From positions 248,001 to 312,000 of the forward strand of contig JAFKKG010000012.1 in NCBI GenBank assembly GCA_017305715.1: a stretch of 64,000 bases of DNA, in the 5' to 3' direction. Of the stretch, positions 35,521 through 46,865 are shown piece after piece. Position 1 is the first letter of the stretch. Every line of letters starts with the position of its first letter. The notes beneath the pieces were generated by a model that did no database searches, was not told the DNA's origin, and saw nothing but the letters and a program-made list of their open reading frames with translations. Source of the DNA: Hyphomicrobiales bacterium (lineage in GTDB: Bacteria > Pseudomonadota > Alphaproteobacteria > Rhizobiales > Xanthobacteraceae). Position numbers and translations under genes: made by a program.

Positions 35521-35913
35521 ATGCGGATCATCCACCTCCTCGTGATCGGCATGCTGGTGTTCGCCGCCTCTTATGTCTACCGGATCAAGATGGAATCGAC
35601 CTCGCGCACCGAACGCGTGCTGCGGCTCAATGCCGAAATCCGCGAACAGCGCGACGCCATCGCCAGCCTGCGGGCCGAATGGGCCAAGCTCGATGCGCCG
35701 CAGCGGCTGCAGGGCCTCGCCGACCGGCATTTGCCGCTGAAGCCGCTGGTCGCGATCCAATATGACCAGTTGAAGAACCTGCCCGAGCGCCCGCCGCGCC
35801 TGGTCAGGCCGGGCGAACCCGACCCGATCGGCGCGATGATCAACACCATCGAGGCGGCGACCGACGCCCAGTCGGTGACGGGTTCGATACCTGCGTCTGG
35901 AGATCAGCAATGA
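35521..35913 (+). CDS. ftsL: Cell division protein FtsL
   Basis: 130 residues: a short N-terminus, one membrane helix (IIHLLVIGMLVFAASYVY), then a coiled-coil periplasmic segment (RTERVLRLNAEIREQRDAIA, LRAEW). FtsL joins FtsB and FtsQ in the divisome. Identified by size, topology and position between rsmH and ftsI; sequence similarity in this family is always weak. GGAGG lies just before the ATG, and the 3' end overlaps ftsI by four bases. Confidence 0.88.
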   Translation: MRIIHLLVIGMLVFAASYVYRIKMESTSRTERVLRLNAEIREQRDAIASLRAEWAKLDAPQRLQGLADRHLPLKPLVAIQYDQLKNLPERPPRLVRPGEPDPIGAMINTIEAATDAQSVTGSIPASGDQQ

Positions 35914-37667
35914 CCGATCAGGCGCTCATCACGGCCAAGCCTGCAAGGCCCGCGGAACCCTGGCGGCAGCGGCTGATCCGCAGCCTGCTCTACGGGCGCA
36001 ATGTCGATCGCGCGGCGAAGGCGCGGGCGCGCGTCGGATTTGCGGTACTGGCGTTCGCCGTGGTGTACGCCATTCTCGCCGGACGTCTCGTGATGTTTGC
36101 GATCGGCGCCGACAACCACAGTGCCGGCCGTACCGGCTCGCGCGACGCGATCGCCACCGCGCGGCCCGACATCGTCGATCGCAACGGCGCGATCCTGGCG
36201 ACCGACGTCAAGGCGCCGAGTCTGTTCGGCGAACCCCGGCGCATCATCGACAAGGACGAGGCGATCGAGCTCTTGACCGCGACCTTGCCCGATCTCGACA
36301 CCGGCGAAGTGCGCGACCGGCTGTCGTCGCGCAAGGGCTTTGTGTGGCTGAAGCGCGAGATCACGCCGAAGCAGCAAGTGGCGATCCATCGCCTCGGCAT
36401 TCCCGGCATCGGCTTCCTGCGCGAGAACAAGCGGGTCTATCCCACCGGCGCCTCGGTCGCGCATCTGATCGGCCTGGTCAATATCGACAACCAGGGCATC
36501 GCCGGGATGGAGAAATGGCTCGACAATAATGGCCTGGCCGATCTGCACCGCGCGGGCTTTGCCACCGACCGGCTGCAGAAGCCGGTGGAATTGTCGGTCG
36601 ACCTGCGCGTCGAACATGCGCTGCGTGACGAACTGATGAAGGCCAAGGAGAAGTTCAAGGCCAAGGCCGCCTCCGGCCTCGTCTCCAATGTCAGGACCGG
36701 CGAGATCGTGGCGCTGGTGTCGTTGCCGGACTTCGATCCGAACAATCCGAAAGAGGCGCACGACCCCGACCGCATCAACCGCCTGACCACCGGCGTGTTC
36801 GAAATGGGCTCGACCTTCAAGACGCTGACGCTGGCGATGGCGCTGGATTCCGGCAAGGCCAACCTCAACACGCTGTATGATGCGCGCGGCGCGCTGCGTT
36901 ACGGCAAGTTCGCGATCCACGACACCCATCCGCTCGGGCGCTCGATCACGCTGTCGGAGGTGTTCACGTTCTCCTCCAACGTCGGCGCGGCGCGGGTTGC
37001 GCTGGCGCAGGGCGTCGAGGCGCACAAGGCGTTCCTGAAGAAGGTCGGGCAGCTCGACCGGCTGCGCACCGAACTGCCGGAAAGCGCCTCGCCGATCGTG
37101 CCGAAGCGCTGGGGCGAACTCAACACCATCACTATCTCGTTCGGCCACGGCATCGCGGTGGCGCCGTTGCAGGCGGTGATGGGAATCAACGCGATGGTCA
37201 ATGGCGGCCTGCTGATTCCGCCAACCTTGCTGAAGCGCTCGGAAGAGGAAGCCAAGGCCGTCGCCAAGCGGGTGATCAGGCCCGAGACGTCGGACAAGAT
37301 CCGTTATCTGATGCGGCTCAACGCCGAGATCGGCACCGCCAAGAAGGCCGACGTGAAGGGCTACTATATCGGCGGCAAGACCGGCACCTCGGAAAAGGTC
37401 GTCAACGGGCGCTATTCCAAAAAGCAGGTGCTCAACTCGTTCACCGCCGTGATTCCAGCCGATAATCCGCAATATCAGCTCCTGGTCATGCTGGACGAGC
37501 CGAAGGCGCTGCCGGAGACGCATGGCTTCATCACGTCGGGCTGGAACGCGGTGCCGACCGGGGGCAAGGTGATTGCCCGCATCGGGCCGCTTTTGGGTAT
37601 CGAACCGCGCTTCGATTTGCCGACGTCCGATCGCCTCATTCTTGCGGCATCGAAGACAACCCAGTAA
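35910..37667 (+). CDS. ftsI: Peptidoglycan transpeptidase PBP3
   Basis: 585 residues. Septal transpeptidase cross-linking peptidoglycan at division, with FtsW as its glycosyltransferase partner. One membrane helix near 45-65, then a PBP dimer domain and the penicillin-binding domain: S301-T-F-K304 (active-site serine), S355-S-N357 and K490-T-G. Starts within the ATGA overlap with ftsL. Confidence 0.96.
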   Translation: MTDQALITAKPARPAEPWRQRLIRSLLYGRNVDRAAKARARVGFAVLAFAVVYAILAGRLVMFAIGADNHSAGRTGSRDAIATARPDIVDRNGAILATDVKAPSLFGEPRRIIDKDEAIELLTATLPDLDTGEVRDRLSSRKGFVWLKREITPKQQVAIHRLGIPGIGFLRENKRVYPTGASVAHLIGLVNIDNQGIAGMEKWLDNNGLADLHRAGFATDRLQKPVELSVDLRVEHALRDELMKAKEKFKAKAASGLVSNVRTGEIVALVSLPDFDPNNPKEAHDPDRINRLTTGVFEMGSTFKTLTLAMALDSGKANLNTLYDARGALRYGKFAIHDTHPLGRSITLSEVFTFSSNVGAARVALAQGVEAHKAFLKKVGQLDRLRTELPESASPIVPKRWGELNTITISFGHGIAVAPLQAVMGINAMVNGGLLIPPTLLKRSEEEAKAVAKRVIRPETSDKIRYLMRLNAEIGTAKKADVKGYYIGGKTGTSEKVVNGRYSKKQVLNSFTAVIPADNPQYQLLVMLDEPKALPETHGFITSGWNAVPTGGKVIARIGPLLGIEPRFDLPTSDRLILAASKTTQ

Positions 37668-37713
37668 GGCGTAGGATGACGCGCCTAGCTGCGCCGCGCC
37701 GGACCGGACGACC

Positions 37714-39174
37714 ATGAGACTTCGCGACCTCTTCAGCAATGATGCCGCGATCGAGCCGCAGGCGGAAGCGGTCGAGATCAAGGGCCTCGCCGTGGACAGC
37801 CGCGCGGCAAAACCGGGCGATCTGTTCTTCGCGCTCGCCGGCAGCAAGACCGACGGCTCGCGCTTCATTGATGCGGCGATTGCCGCCGGCGCGGCCGCCA
37901 TTGCCTGCGAGCACCCGCCGTCGGGCGAGCATCGCGTGCCGTTTGTATCGACCCCAAATCCGCGCCGCGCGCTGGCGCTGGCCGCGGCAAGGTTCTATCC
38001 GAAGCAACCACAGACGATCGCGGCCGTTACCGGCACGAGTGGAAAGACCTCGGTGGCCGCGTTTACGCGCCAGGTCTGGCAGCGGCTCGGCCATGTCTCC
38101 GCCAGCATCGGCACCATCGGTCTGGTGTCGCCGAAGCGCACCGTGTACGGCTCGCTGACGACGCCGGATCCGATCGCGCTGCATCGCCAGCTCGACGAAA
38201 TCGCGAATGAAGGCGTCACGCATCTTGCCTTCGAGGCGTCGTCGCACGGCCTCGACCAGTACCGGCTCGACGGCGTGCGCATCGCGGCCGGCGGCTTTAC
38301 CAATCTGACGCGCGATCACATGGATTACCATCCCGATGTCGCGCATTACCTCGCCGCCAAGCTGCGGCTGTTCCGCGATCTCGTGGTGGCCGATGGCGCG
38401 GCGGTGATCTCGGCCGATCATGATTGTTCGCAACAGGTGATCGAGGCCGCGCGCGGGCGAAAGCTGCGGATCATCGCCGTCGGTCGCAACGCGGATGGTG
38501 CGGCCGAGGGCATTCGCCTCGTTGAAGCGGTGGTCGAGGGCTTTGCGCAACGGCTCACGCTGGAGCATCGCGGGCGCAAGCACCTGATCAAGCTGCCGCT
38601 GGTCGGCGAATTCCAGATCGAGAACGCGCTGGTGGCCGCGGGGCTCGCGATCGGCACCGGCAGCGACGCCGATGCGGTGCTGGCCAGCCTCGAACATCTC
38701 GAAGGCGCCAAAGGGCGTCTGGAACAAGTCGGCGAACATCAGGGCGCGCCGATCTTCGTCGACTACGCGCACAAGCCGGATGCGCTGGCGAAAGCGCTGC
38801 AGGCGTTGCGGCCATATGCGAAGCGCAAACTGGTGGTCGTGTTCGGCTGCGGGGGCGACCGCGATGCGGGCAAGCGCCCCCTGATGGGCGCGATTGCTGT
38901 CGAAAACGCCGATCATGTCATCATCACCGACGACAATCCGCGCAGCGAGAATCCGGCAGCCATTCGTGCCGCTATCATGGCCGCCGCTGGCGGCGCGGAG
39001 GAGATCGGCGATCGCGCGAAGGCCATCAAGGCCGGCATTGCCGGGCTGCAACGCGGCGATGCGCTATTGATCGCCGGCAAGGGCCATGAGACCGGCCAGA
39101 TCGTCGGCGACAAGACGTTGCCGTTCAGCGATCACGACGCGGTGGCGGCCGCACTCGCGGAGAGGACGACATGA
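37714..39174 (+). CDS. murE: UDP-MurNAc-tripeptide synthetase (meso-diaminopimelate adding)
   Basis: 486 residues. Adds meso-DAP to UDP-MurNAc-L-Ala-D-Glu with ATP. The P-loop GTSGKT is at 107-112 and the DNPR motif at 407-410, which selects DAP over lysine. Overlaps murF by four bases. Confidence 0.97.
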   Translation: MRLRDLFSNDAAIEPQAEAVEIKGLAVDSRAAKPGDLFFALAGSKTDGSRFIDAAIAAGAAAIACEHPPSGEHRVPFVSTPNPRRALALAAARFYPKQPQTIAAVTGTSGKTSVAAFTRQVWQRLGHVSASIGTIGLVSPKRTVYGSLTTPDPIALHRQLDEIANEGVTHLAFEASSHGLDQYRLDGVRIAAGGFTNLTRDHMDYHPDVAHYLAAKLRLFRDLVVADGAAVISADHDCSQQVIEAARGRKLRIIAVGRNADGAAEGIRLVEAVVEGFAQRLTLEHRGRKHLIKLPLVGEFQIENALVAAGLAIGTGSDADAVLASLEHLEGAKGRLEQVGEHQGAPIFVDYAHKPDALAKALQALRPYAKRKLVVVFGCGGDRDAGKRPLMGAIAVENADHVIITDDNPRSENPAAIRAAIMAAAGGAEEIGDRAKAIKAGIAGLQRGDALLIAGKGHETGQIVGDKTLPFSDHDAVAAALAERTT

Positions 39175-40553
39175 GCGCTGCGCCGTTGTGGACGATAGCC
39201 GAAATCGCAAAGGCGCTGGGGCTCTCCGGAACATTTCCGGATACGGCGGTCGATTTCGTCACGCAGGACAGCCGCCTGGTCAAACCCGGATGTCTGTTCG
39301 TGGCATTGAGCGGCACGCCGAGCGGCGGTTTCATCTCCAGTTTCGCCAGCGCGCGTGACGGCTGGGAATTCGCCGACAAGGCGGAAGCCGCCGGTGCGGT
39401 GGCGATGATCGTCCCGCATAAAATTGACGGCGTCAGCGTTCCCCAACTGATCGTCAAGGATACGCTGATCGATGGTCTGTGGGGCCTCGCGCGCGCCGCG
39501 CGGGCGCGGTTCAAGGGGCCGGTGATCGGTCTCACCGGCAGCGCCGGCAAGACCAGCACCAAGGAATTTCTCGCCGCGTATCCTGCCGCCTATGCCAGCC
39601 CGAGCAGCTTCAATAATTTCTGGGGCGTGCCGCTGACGCTGTGCAATGCCAGCCCAGGCGCGTCGTTGTGGGTGGTGGAAATGGGCATGAACCAGACCGG
39701 CGAGATCGCGCGGCTCAGCGAGTTGACGCGACCGACCGTGGCGCTGGTGGTGAATGTCCAGCCGGTGCATCTGGAAAAACTCGGCAGCCTGGAAGCGATC
39801 CGGCGCGAGAAGGTGAGCATCGCGCAGGGGCTTCCCAGGGATGGCGTGCTGGTGCTGCCTGTTGATGTCGAGGCGCCGGAATGGAACGGCAAGCTCGTGC
39901 GTTTCGGTGGCACTTCCGAGGTGCGGGAATTGAATCATACATCGCATGGCGAAAGCTGGGAAGTATCGGCGCAGGTCGGCGGCAGGCAAGTCGCGTTCGA
40001 CCTGACGCCGGGCGCCCCGCATCGCCTGCAGAACGCACTCGCCGCGCTGGCGTCGATCCATGCGGCTGATCTCGATGAATTGGCGCTGGCGCAACAGCTC
40101 GGCAAGGTCGGCATCATGACCGGCCGCGGCGTCGAGCAGACCGTTGGTGGCGTGACCGTGATCGACGACAGTTTCAACGGCAACCCGGCCAGCATGGTCG
40201 CCGCCATCGACAGCCTGAAGGCGCGGCCGGTCACATCGGGCCGGCGCATCGCCATCATGGGCGACATGCTGGAGCTCGGCGCCGATGCGCCGGCCTATCA
40301 TGTCAGGCTTGCCGGGGACCTGCCCGGGATCGATGGCGTCTATTGCGTGGGCCCGCTGATGCGCCATCTCTACGACCTGCTGCCGGCCGATCGCGCGCTT
40401 GGCTGGCACGAAGACCCCGCCACGCTGGAGCCGCAGAAAGTCGCCGCATTGTTGCAAAGTGGTGACGTGGTGGTGGTCAAAGGCAGCAAAAAGATGTTCT
40501 GGATCAACAAGTTTGTGCCCAAGCTGCTGGCCGCCCTACAGGCAAAAGCGTAA
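39171..40553 (+). CDS. murF: UDP-MurNAc-tripeptide:D-Ala-D-Ala ligase
   Basis: 460 residues. Adds the D-Ala-D-Ala made by Ddl to UDP-MurNAc-tripeptide. The P-loop GSAGKT is at 123-128, with EMGMNQTGEIARL and DDSFNGNPASM motifs. Starts inside the murE stop (ATGA overlap). The 167 bases to mraY hold no gene. Confidence 0.97.
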   Translation: MSAAPLWTIAEIAKALGLSGTFPDTAVDFVTQDSRLVKPGCLFVALSGTPSGGFISSFASARDGWEFADKAEAAGAVAMIVPHKIDGVSVPQLIVKDTLIDGLWGLARAARARFKGPVIGLTGSAGKTSTKEFLAAYPAAYASPSSFNNFWGVPLTLCNASPGASLWVVEMGMNQTGEIARLSELTRPTVALVVNVQPVHLEKLGSLEAIRREKVSIAQGLPRDGVLVLPVDVEAPEWNGKLVRFGGTSEVRELNHTSHGESWEVSAQVGGRQVAFDLTPGAPHRLQNALAALASIHAADLDELALAQQLGKVGIMTGRGVEQTVGGVTVIDDSFNGNPASMVAAIDSLKARPVTSGRRIAIMGDMLELGADAPAYHVRLAGDLPGIDGVYCVGPLMRHLYDLLPADRALGWHEDPATLEPQKVAALLQSGDVVVVKGSKKMFWINKFVPKLLAALQAKA

Positions 40554-40720
40554 ACTGACCGGGTCGACCCCGCTCGTGATTGCCGCGGTGATTCGCCGAC
40601 GCACCGCCGCGATCATGACCAGGATTTGCTTGGTTCGAGGATGAAAACGATTGTCAACGCACCGCCAATGCGCTTACCCGGCAAGACGGCGCAAGCAAGC
40701 CGCGCAATAGGGCATATTGA

Positions 40721-41827
40721 ATGTTTTACTGGCTGATCGAGCTTTCCAATACCGTCCCCGGTTTCGCCTTTCTGCGTGGCCTGCTGAACGTCTTCCGCTA
40801 CATCACTTTCCGCACCGGCGGCGCCATGGTGACGGGCGCGCTGTTCGTGTTCCTGTTCGGGCCCTGGATCATCGATAATCTGCGGCTGCGGCAGGGCAAG
40901 GGCCAGCCGATCCGCACCGACGGCCCGGCGTCGCACATCGTCGCCAAGAAGGGCACGCCGACGATGGGCGGGCTGATGATCCTGTCCGGCCTCGTCGTCT
41001 CGACGCTGCTCTGGGCCAACCCGCTCAACCCCTATGTCTGGATCGTGCTCGCGGTCACGCTCGGCTTCGGCTTCGTCGGGTTCTATGACGATTATCTGAA
41101 AGTGACGAAACAGACCCATAGCGGTTTTGCCGGCAAGTTTCGTCTCGCCATCGAAGGCTTGATCGCGCTGATCGCGTGTTACGCGCTGGTGCGGCTCGGG
41201 CGGGACGTGACCTCCACCTCGCTCGCCATTCCCTTCGTCAAGGACATGGTGATCAATTTTGGCTGGTTCTTCGTGATCTTCGGCGCCTTTGTCATCGTCG
41301 GCGCCGGCAACGCGGTCAACCTCACCGACGGTCTCGACGGCCTTGCGATCGTGCCGGTGATGATCGCGGCCGCAAGCTTTGGCATGATCGCCTACCTCAC
41401 CGGCAACGCCGTGTTCTCCGACTACCTGCAGATCCGATACGTCGCCGGTACCGGTGAACTCGCGGTGCTGTGCGGCGCGGTGCTCGGCGCCGGATTGGGG
41501 TTCCTCTGGTTCAACGCGCCGCCGGCGTCGATCTTCATGGGCGACACCGGCTCGCTCGCGCTCGGCGGCATGCTCGGCGCCACGGCCGTCGCGGTCAAAC
41601 ACGAGATCGTGCTGGCCGTGATCGGCGGCCTGTTCGTGCTGGAGGCTGTGTCCGTCATCGTACAGGTGGTGTCGTTCAAGCTGACCGGCAAACGCGTATT
41701 CCGGATGGCGCCGCTGCATCATCATTTCGAACAGAAGGGCTGGACCGAACCGCAAATCGTGATCCGGTTCTGGATCATCTCGGTGATGCTGGCGCTGGCC
41801 GGCCTCTCCACGCTGAAGCTGCGGTGA
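40721..41827 (+). CDS. mraY: Phospho-MurNAc-pentapeptide translocase
   Basis: 368 residues, about ten membrane helices. Transfers phospho-MurNAc-pentapeptide to undecaprenyl phosphate, giving lipid I. Catalytic motifs DDYLK (123-127), NLTDGLDG (from 200) and [12 protein letters not shown] are intact, as is the MAPLHHHFE loop near the C-terminus. Confidence 0.97.
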   Translation: MFYWLIELSNTVPGFAFLRGLLNVFRYITFRTGGAMVTGALFVFLFGPWIIDNLRLRQGKGQPIRTDGPASHIVAKKGTPTMGGLMILSGLVVSTLLWANPLNPYVWIVLAVTLGFGFVGFYDDYLKVTKQTHSGFAGKFRLAIEGLIALIACYALVRLGRDVTSTSLAIPFVKDMVINFGWFFVIFGAFVIVGAGNAVNLTDGLDGLAIVPVMIAAASFGMIAYLTGNAVFSDYLQIRYVAGTGELAVLCGAVLGAGLGFLWFNAPPASIFMGDTGSLALGGMLGATAVAVKHEIVLAVIGGLFVLEAVSVIVQVVSFKLTGKRVFRMAPLHHHFEQKGWTEPQIVIRFWIISVMLALAGLSTLKLR

Positions 41828-41848
41828 GTATGTTGATTTCCTATCATG

Positions 41849-41927
41849 GTCATTCCGGAAACCGCGCAGCGGTTATCCGGAATCTCGAGATTCCGGGTTC
41901 GATGCTGACGCATCGCCCCGGAATGAC
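41849..41927. repeat. Palindromic repeat, CTCGAG family, copy 2
   Basis: Same family as 21513-21592: inverted ends GTCATTCCGG / CCGGAATGAC and central GGAATCTCGAGATTCC. It fills the gap between mraY and murD. Confidence 0.85.
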
Positions 41928-41937
41928 GGGCTAAGTC

Positions 41938-43338
41938 ATGATCCCCGTCACTTCCTTCGCGGGCAAGACTGTCGCCGTCTTCGGGCTCGGTGGTTCCGGG
42001 CTCGCGAGCTGCCACGCGCTGAAGGCGGGCGGCGCCGAAGTCATTGCCGCTGACGACAGCGCCGACAACGTCGCCAAGGCGGCGGAAGCCGGCTTCATCA
42101 CGGCTGATCTGCGCAACGTCTCCTGGGATCATTTCGCGGCGCTGATCCTGACACCGGGCGCACCGTTGACCCATCCGGCGCCGCACTGGTCGGTGCTGAT
42201 GGCGCGGCAGGCCGGCGTCGAGGTGATCGGCGACATCGAACTGTTCTGCCGCGAGCGCCGCCGTCACGCTCCCGACGCGCCGTTCGTCGCCATCACCGGC
42301 ACCAACGGCAAATCGACCACCACGGCATTGATTGCGCATCTGACGAAGGTCGCCGGTTACGATACCCAGATGGGCGGCAATATCGGCACCGCGATCCTGT
42401 CGCTGGAGCCGCCGCGGATGGGGCGCGTGCATGTGATCGAGATGTCGTCCTACCAGATCGATCTGGCGCCGTCGCTCGATCCGTCGGTCGGCATCCTGCT
42501 CAATGTCAGCGAGGACCATATCGACCGGCACGGCACCATCGAGCACTACGCCGCGGTGAAGGCGCGGCTGGTCGCCGGCGTGCAGCCGCAGGGCACCTCC
42601 ATCGTCGGCGTCGACGACGGCTGGTGCCGCAACATTGCCGACCGGCTCGATCAGGCCGGCAAGCGCGTGGTGCGCATCTCCGTGAAAAACCCGCTGCCCG
42701 ACGGCGTCTATGTCGAGCGCGAAACCATCGTCCGCGCCTCCGGCGGCGCGCGCAGCGAGATCGCACGGCTCGGCGGCATCGGCTCATTGCGCGGCCTGCA
42801 CAATGCGCAGAATGCGGCGTGCGCCTCGGCCTGCGCGCTGGCGATGGGGATTTCAACCGACATCCTGCAGAACGGCCTGCGCAGTTTTCCAGGGCTCGCG
42901 CACCGCATGGAACAGGTCGGCCGCCGCGGCAATGTGCTGTTCGTCAACGATTCCAAGGGCACCAACGCGGATGCCGCGGCCCACGCGCTGTCGTCCTTCG
43001 GCGATATCTTCTGGATCGCCGGTGGAAAACCGAAACTCGGCGGCATCACCTCTCTCACCGAATATTTCCCGCGCATCCGCAAAGCCTATCTGATCGGCGA
43101 AGCCGCGCCGGAATTTGCCGGCACGCTGGGCGAGCGAGTGCCGCACGAGATATCGCAGACGCTCGATGTCGCCGTCGCCAATGCCGCGCGCGACGCGGAA
43201 GCTTCAGGCCTTGCCGACGCGATCGTGCTGCTGTCGCCGGCCTGTGCGTCGTTCGACCAGTACCGCAATTTCGAAATCCGCGGTACGAAGTTCCGCGATC
43301 TCGTCACCGCGATGCCGGGTGTGAAGCCGGTGGTGTGA
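41938..43338 (+). CDS. murD: UDP-MurNAc-L-Ala:D-Glu ligase
   Basis: 466 residues. Adds D-glutamate to UDP-MurNAc-L-Ala. The N-terminal nucleotide-sugar fold has [12 protein letters not shown], the P-loop is GTNGKST (121-127), and [11 protein letters not shown] and [19 protein letters not shown] are family motifs. The stretch 43339-43624 after it holds only a doubtful 32-codon frame. Confidence 0.96.
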   Translation: MIPVTSFAGKTVAVFGLGGSGLASCHALKAGGAEVIAADDSADNVAKAAEAGFITADLRNVSWDHFAALILTPGAPLTHPAPHWSVLMARQAGVEVIGDIELFCRERRRHAPDAPFVAITGTNGKSTTTALIAHLTKVAGYDTQMGGNIGTAILSLEPPRMGRVHVIEMSSYQIDLAPSLDPSVGILLNVSEDHIDRHGTIEHYAAVKARLVAGVQPQGTSIVGVDDGWCRNIADRLDQAGKRVVRISVKNPLPDGVYVERETIVRASGGARSEIARLGGIGSLRGLHNAQNAACASACALAMGISTDILQNGLRSFPGLAHRMEQVGRRGNVLFVNDSKGTNADAAAHALSSFGDIFWIAGGKPKLGGITSLTEYFPRIRKAYLIGEAAPEFAGTLGERVPHEISQTLDVAVANAARDAEASGLADAIVLLSPACASFDQYRNFEIRGTKFRDLVTAMPGVKPVV

Positions 43339-43624
43339 GGGTAGCACGGACGGGCAGAGCCGCGCTCCACCCATCCCGGAGCAGACACCGCGTCTCTGTC
43401 CTCGCAGCAAGCGCGATCCATGCCGCAGCCCAGACCGGGCATTCCGGATATCGCTTTTCCACGCTCGATCCTTCATGTAGCTTGGCAAGAGAGAAGGGAG
43501 CGGCTGATGAAGTGCCCGGGAACCTTTGTGACACCTGACTGCGAACCACATTTCGGCGAGCGCGTGCGCGCGGCGGCGGTTCGCTCCGGCCAGAGGACAC
43601 AATAACCCGGCAGGGAGCATAACA

Positions 43625-46600
43625 GTGACGTTCCGTGTACCGCTGTTCTTCGTCAGTTTGTTTGGGATGTTGATGCGATCGGGCTGGTTGAGCGGACTGG
43701 CCGCCTTTCTGGTCGCCGCCGGCGTCGCCCTGGCGCCAGCCGCCGCGCAGAAGATCGATATCGCGGCTGCGCAGAAGCGTTTTCTGGAGCTCTATGCCGC
43801 CGGCAACTATTCCGGCGCCCTTGCCGAAGCGCAGTCAACCGAGGCCGCCGCCAGGCGCGCCGGCACGAACAACATCACTTACATTCTCGCACTCAACGAC
43901 CTTGCCCGTGCCCATCAGGAGTTAGGCCATTACGCCGCCGCCGCCGCCATGTTCAAGCGGGTGGTCGATGCCCTGCAAAAGAATGTTCCGCCGTTCGACC
44001 CGCGCACCGGGCAGGCTCTCGCCAACCTTGCCACGGTTTATCTGCTGCAAGGCAACAGCGGCGAGGCCGAGAGGCTGTACCAACGGGCTCTCGATATCGC
44101 GACAAGATCGCTCGGATCGAATGACCCCGCCGTGGTCAAGTTGATCGGCAATCTTGGAGATGTCTACACGAGCCAGGCGCGTTATGCGGAGGCGGAGGCG
44201 CAGTACCACCGTGCGCTCGATATGGCGGAGAAGGTCAGTGGGCCCGATAGTCTGCAGGTTGCGCTGATCCTGAACAATCTGACCAAGATCTACGAGGACC
44301 AGAGCCGTTTCGCCGAGGTCGAGAAAGCCAGCAAGCGGGCGCTCGCGATTCGCGAGCAGGCGCTTGGTCCAAATCATCCCGATGTGGCCGCAAGTCTCAA
44401 CAATTTGGCGCATGTCTACGAGCGGATGGGCCGCTATGCCGAGGCGGACAGCCTGTTCCGGCGCGCCATCGAGATTTGGGAGAAATCCCTGGGCCCGAAC
44501 CATCCGCGCCTTGCTACCTCGCTGCTCAACCTTGCCAGCGTGTATGCGGACGAAGGTCGGCTCGACGAGGCCGAAGCCCTGTACAAGCGCTCTCTCGTCA
44601 TCCGGGAAGCGGCGTTCGGCTCCGACAATATCCAGGTGGCCACCGTTCTCAACAATCTCGCTGCGATATATGAATCCCAGGAGCGCTATGAGGACGTGGA
44701 AAAATTCGCCAAGAAGGCGCTCGCCGTTGTCGAGAGGTCCCTCGGCAAGGAAAATCCCGACACCGCGAAAGTGCTGCGCAAGCTCGGCGTCGCCTACGAC
44801 GGACAGCGCCGCTACGCCGAGGCGGAAATGCAGTTCAATCGGGCGCTCGCCATCTTCACGAAGGCATTCGGACCGAGTCACCGTTTCGTTGCCACGGTTC
44901 TGATCAGCCAAGGCCACCTGTTCGAGCACCAAGGCCGCTATGCGGAGGCTGAACAGGCCTACAAGCGCGCTCTCACGATCAACGAGGCAGCGCGCGGGGT
45001 GAACCATCCGGACGTTGCGAGGGGACTCAACGATCTCGCTCTGTTGAGCATCTCCCGCGACAACCCTGACGATGCGGTTGCCTATTCTCGCAAGGCAACC
45101 GCAGCCGTCCTGGCGCAAGCCGATGGCGATGTATCGGCGGGAAGGTTGTCGAGCGCCGGCGCGGACGGCTTGATCGAGCAGCGCAGCAGCATTTTTGTGA
45201 CGCATGTGGCCGGCCTCGCGGCGGCTGCGCGTGCCGGAAGCGGTTCCGCGCGGGCGCTCGGCCAGGAGGCGTTCGAAGTGGCGCAGTGGGCCATTCAATC
45301 GTCGGTCGGCGCGGCCCTCCAGCAGCTTGGGCCCCGGTTTGCGGCGGGCAATGATGCGCTGGCCGCGCTCGTGCGTACGAACCAGGATCTCTCCGCCAAT
45401 TTGCGTGATCGCAACAAGGCACTGGTCGGGGCGCTGTCGAACCCGGATGGGCAGTCAAACAGGAGCAAGGTCGACGAAATCCGCAAGCAAATCGTCGATA
45501 CCGAAAGCAAGCTGGCGGCCAACTCGGCACAGTTGCAGGAGCAGTTTCCCGAATTCGCCAAGCTGGCCACCCCAAAGCCGTTGCAGATCGACGACGCACA
45601 GAAGTTGCTGGGGCCGGACGAGGCGCTGGTCCTCCTTCTGACCGCCGACAACAAGAGCTATGTTTTTGCCCTGACGGCCAATGATTTCGACTGGCATACG
45701 ATTCCCGTCGGCGGAGGCGATCTTGCCACTGAGATCGAGAAGTTCCGCAAGGGACTGGACGTCGACCGGCTTCAGCCGTTCGATCTCGACCTCGCGTACC
45801 GATTGTTTGAGCAACTGATCGGTCCGGTCGACGGGCTTGTCAAAAACAAGCGCCACCTGCTTGTCGTATCATCGGGGGTGTTGACGGCCCTGCCGTTTCA
45901 CCTGCTGGTGACGGAAAAACCCGCCAAAGCGCCGCCACAGCCCGATAGCAAAGCACCCGAGCAGGATGCGGCCGCGTATCGCGACGCTGCATGGCTGATC
46001 AAGCGTCAAGCGCTCACCGTTCTGCCCTCGGTCGCAAGCTTGCGGACGCTGCGGTCGTTCGTTCGCAGAGACGTGAACCCGAAGCCGATGATCGGATTTG
46101 GCGACCCGGTATTCAGCCAGGACCCCGCGCCGGGAAACAACAAGGACGCCGCCCAGACGCGAGGAGGCGCCCGATCCTACACCGATTATTGGCGCGGCGC
46201 CGGTCTTGATCGCTCGATGCTTGCTTCTGCGCCACGTCTTCCAGACACCGCAGATGAACTCAAGGCGGTGGCATTGGACGTTGGCGCGGCCGCCTCTGAC
46301 ATTCATCTCCGGCGTGACGCGAGCGTGACGACCGTGAAGCACGCGTCGCTCGAGAATTTTCGTATCGTCTATTTTGCGACGCACGGTCTTGTCGCCGGCG
46401 ATGTCAAAGGGCTCGCCGAACCGGCCCTGCTGCTAACTCTGCCGGCTAACCCGACCCCGGACGATAACGGCCTGTTGACAGCGAGCGAGGCCGCACAACT
46501 CAAGCTCAATGCCGACTGGGTTGTGCTTTCGGCATGCAACACCGCGGCGGGCGAAAGGCCGGGCGCGCCGGCGCTTTCCGGCCTCGCCCGGGCATTCTTC

Positions 46601-46831
46601 TATGCGGGAGCGCGGGCCCTTCTGGTGTCGCACTGGCCCGTCGCCACCGAAGCGGCAACGCGTTTGGCCACCTCGACGTTTGCAACGCTCAGAGACGAGC
46701 CGACGCTTGGACGCGCTGAAGCCTTGCGGCGCGCCATGCTTGCCTACCTCGGCGATCCGTCGTCGCCGAAAAATGCCCACCCTGCGTATTGGGGGCCGTT
46801 CTCGCTGGTTGGGGAGGGCGCCAAGCGATAG
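43625..46831 (+). CDS. Exported TPR-CHAT protein inserted in the dcw cluster
   Basis: 1068 residues from GTG with GGGAGC upstream. An N-terminal signal (two hydrophobic stretches ending VALAPAAAQ) is followed by about ten Kinesin-light-chain-type TPR repeats of 42 residues (pattern YAEAD-LFRRAIEIWEKSLGPNHP) over about 90-480. After a linker and a helical segment comes a CHAT protease domain from about 660 to the end. The catalytic pair is intact: His920 in YFATHGLVAGD and Cys971 in VLSACNTAAGE. CHAT proteins are caspase-like peptidases, mostly cytoplasmic; export is unusual for the class though seen in several rhizobia. Target unknown. Confidence 0.88.
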   Translation: MTFRVPLFFVSLFGMLMRSGWLSGLAAFLVAAGVALAPAAAQKIDIAAAQKRFLELYAAGNYSGALAEAQSTEAAARRAGTNNITYILALNDLARAHQELGHYAAAAAMFKRVVDALQKNVPPFDPRTGQALANLATVYLLQGNSGEAERLYQRALDIATRSLGSNDPAVVKLIGNLGDVYTSQARYAEAEAQYHRALDMAEKVSGPDSLQVALILNNLTKIYEDQSRFAEVEKASKRALAIREQALGPNHPDVAASLNNLAHVYERMGRYAEADSLFRRAIEIWEKSLGPNHPRLATSLLNLASVYADEGRLDEAEALYKRSLVIREAAFGSDNIQVATVLNNLAAIYESQERYEDVEKFAKKALAVVERSLGKENPDTAKVLRKLGVAYDGQRRYAEAEMQFNRALAIFTKAFGPSHRFVATVLISQGHLFEHQGRYAEAEQAYKRALTINEAARGVNHPDVARGLNDLALLSISRDNPDDAVAYSRKATAAVLAQADGDVSAGRLSSAGADGLIEQRSSIFVTHVAGLAAAARAGSGSARALGQEAFEVAQWAIQSSVGAALQQLGPRFAAGNDALAALVRTNQDLSANLRDRNKALVGALSNPDGQSNRSKVDEIRKQIVDTESKLAANSAQLQEQFPEFAKLATPKPLQIDDAQKLLGPDEALVLLLTADNKSYVFALTANDFDWHTIPVGGGDLATEIEKFRKGLDVDRLQPFDLDLAYRLFEQLIGPVDGLVKNKRHLLVVSSGVLTALPFHLLVTEKPAKAPPQPDSKAPEQDAAAYRDAAWLIKRQALTVLPSVASLRTLRSFVRRDVNPKPMIGFGDPVFSQDPAPGNNKDAAQTRGGARSYTDYWRGAGLDRSMLASAPRLPDTADELKAVALDVGAAASDIHLRRDASVTTVKHASLENFRIVYFATHGLVAGDVKGLAEPALLLTLPANPTPDDNGLLTASEAAQLKLNADWVVLSACNTAAGERPGAPALSGLARAFFYAGARALLVSHWPVATEAATRLATSTFATLRDEPTLGRAEALRRAMLAYLGDPSSPKNAHPAYWGPFSLVGEGAKR

Positions 46832-46865
46832 GACGAAGGCATGCCTGATACGCCACGCGCCGTGT

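Noticed and set aside
43498-43605. Short frame starting MKCPGTFVTPD before the CHAT gene
   Set aside because: Only about 32 codons, no good ribosome site and no terminator; support is too weak for a gene call.
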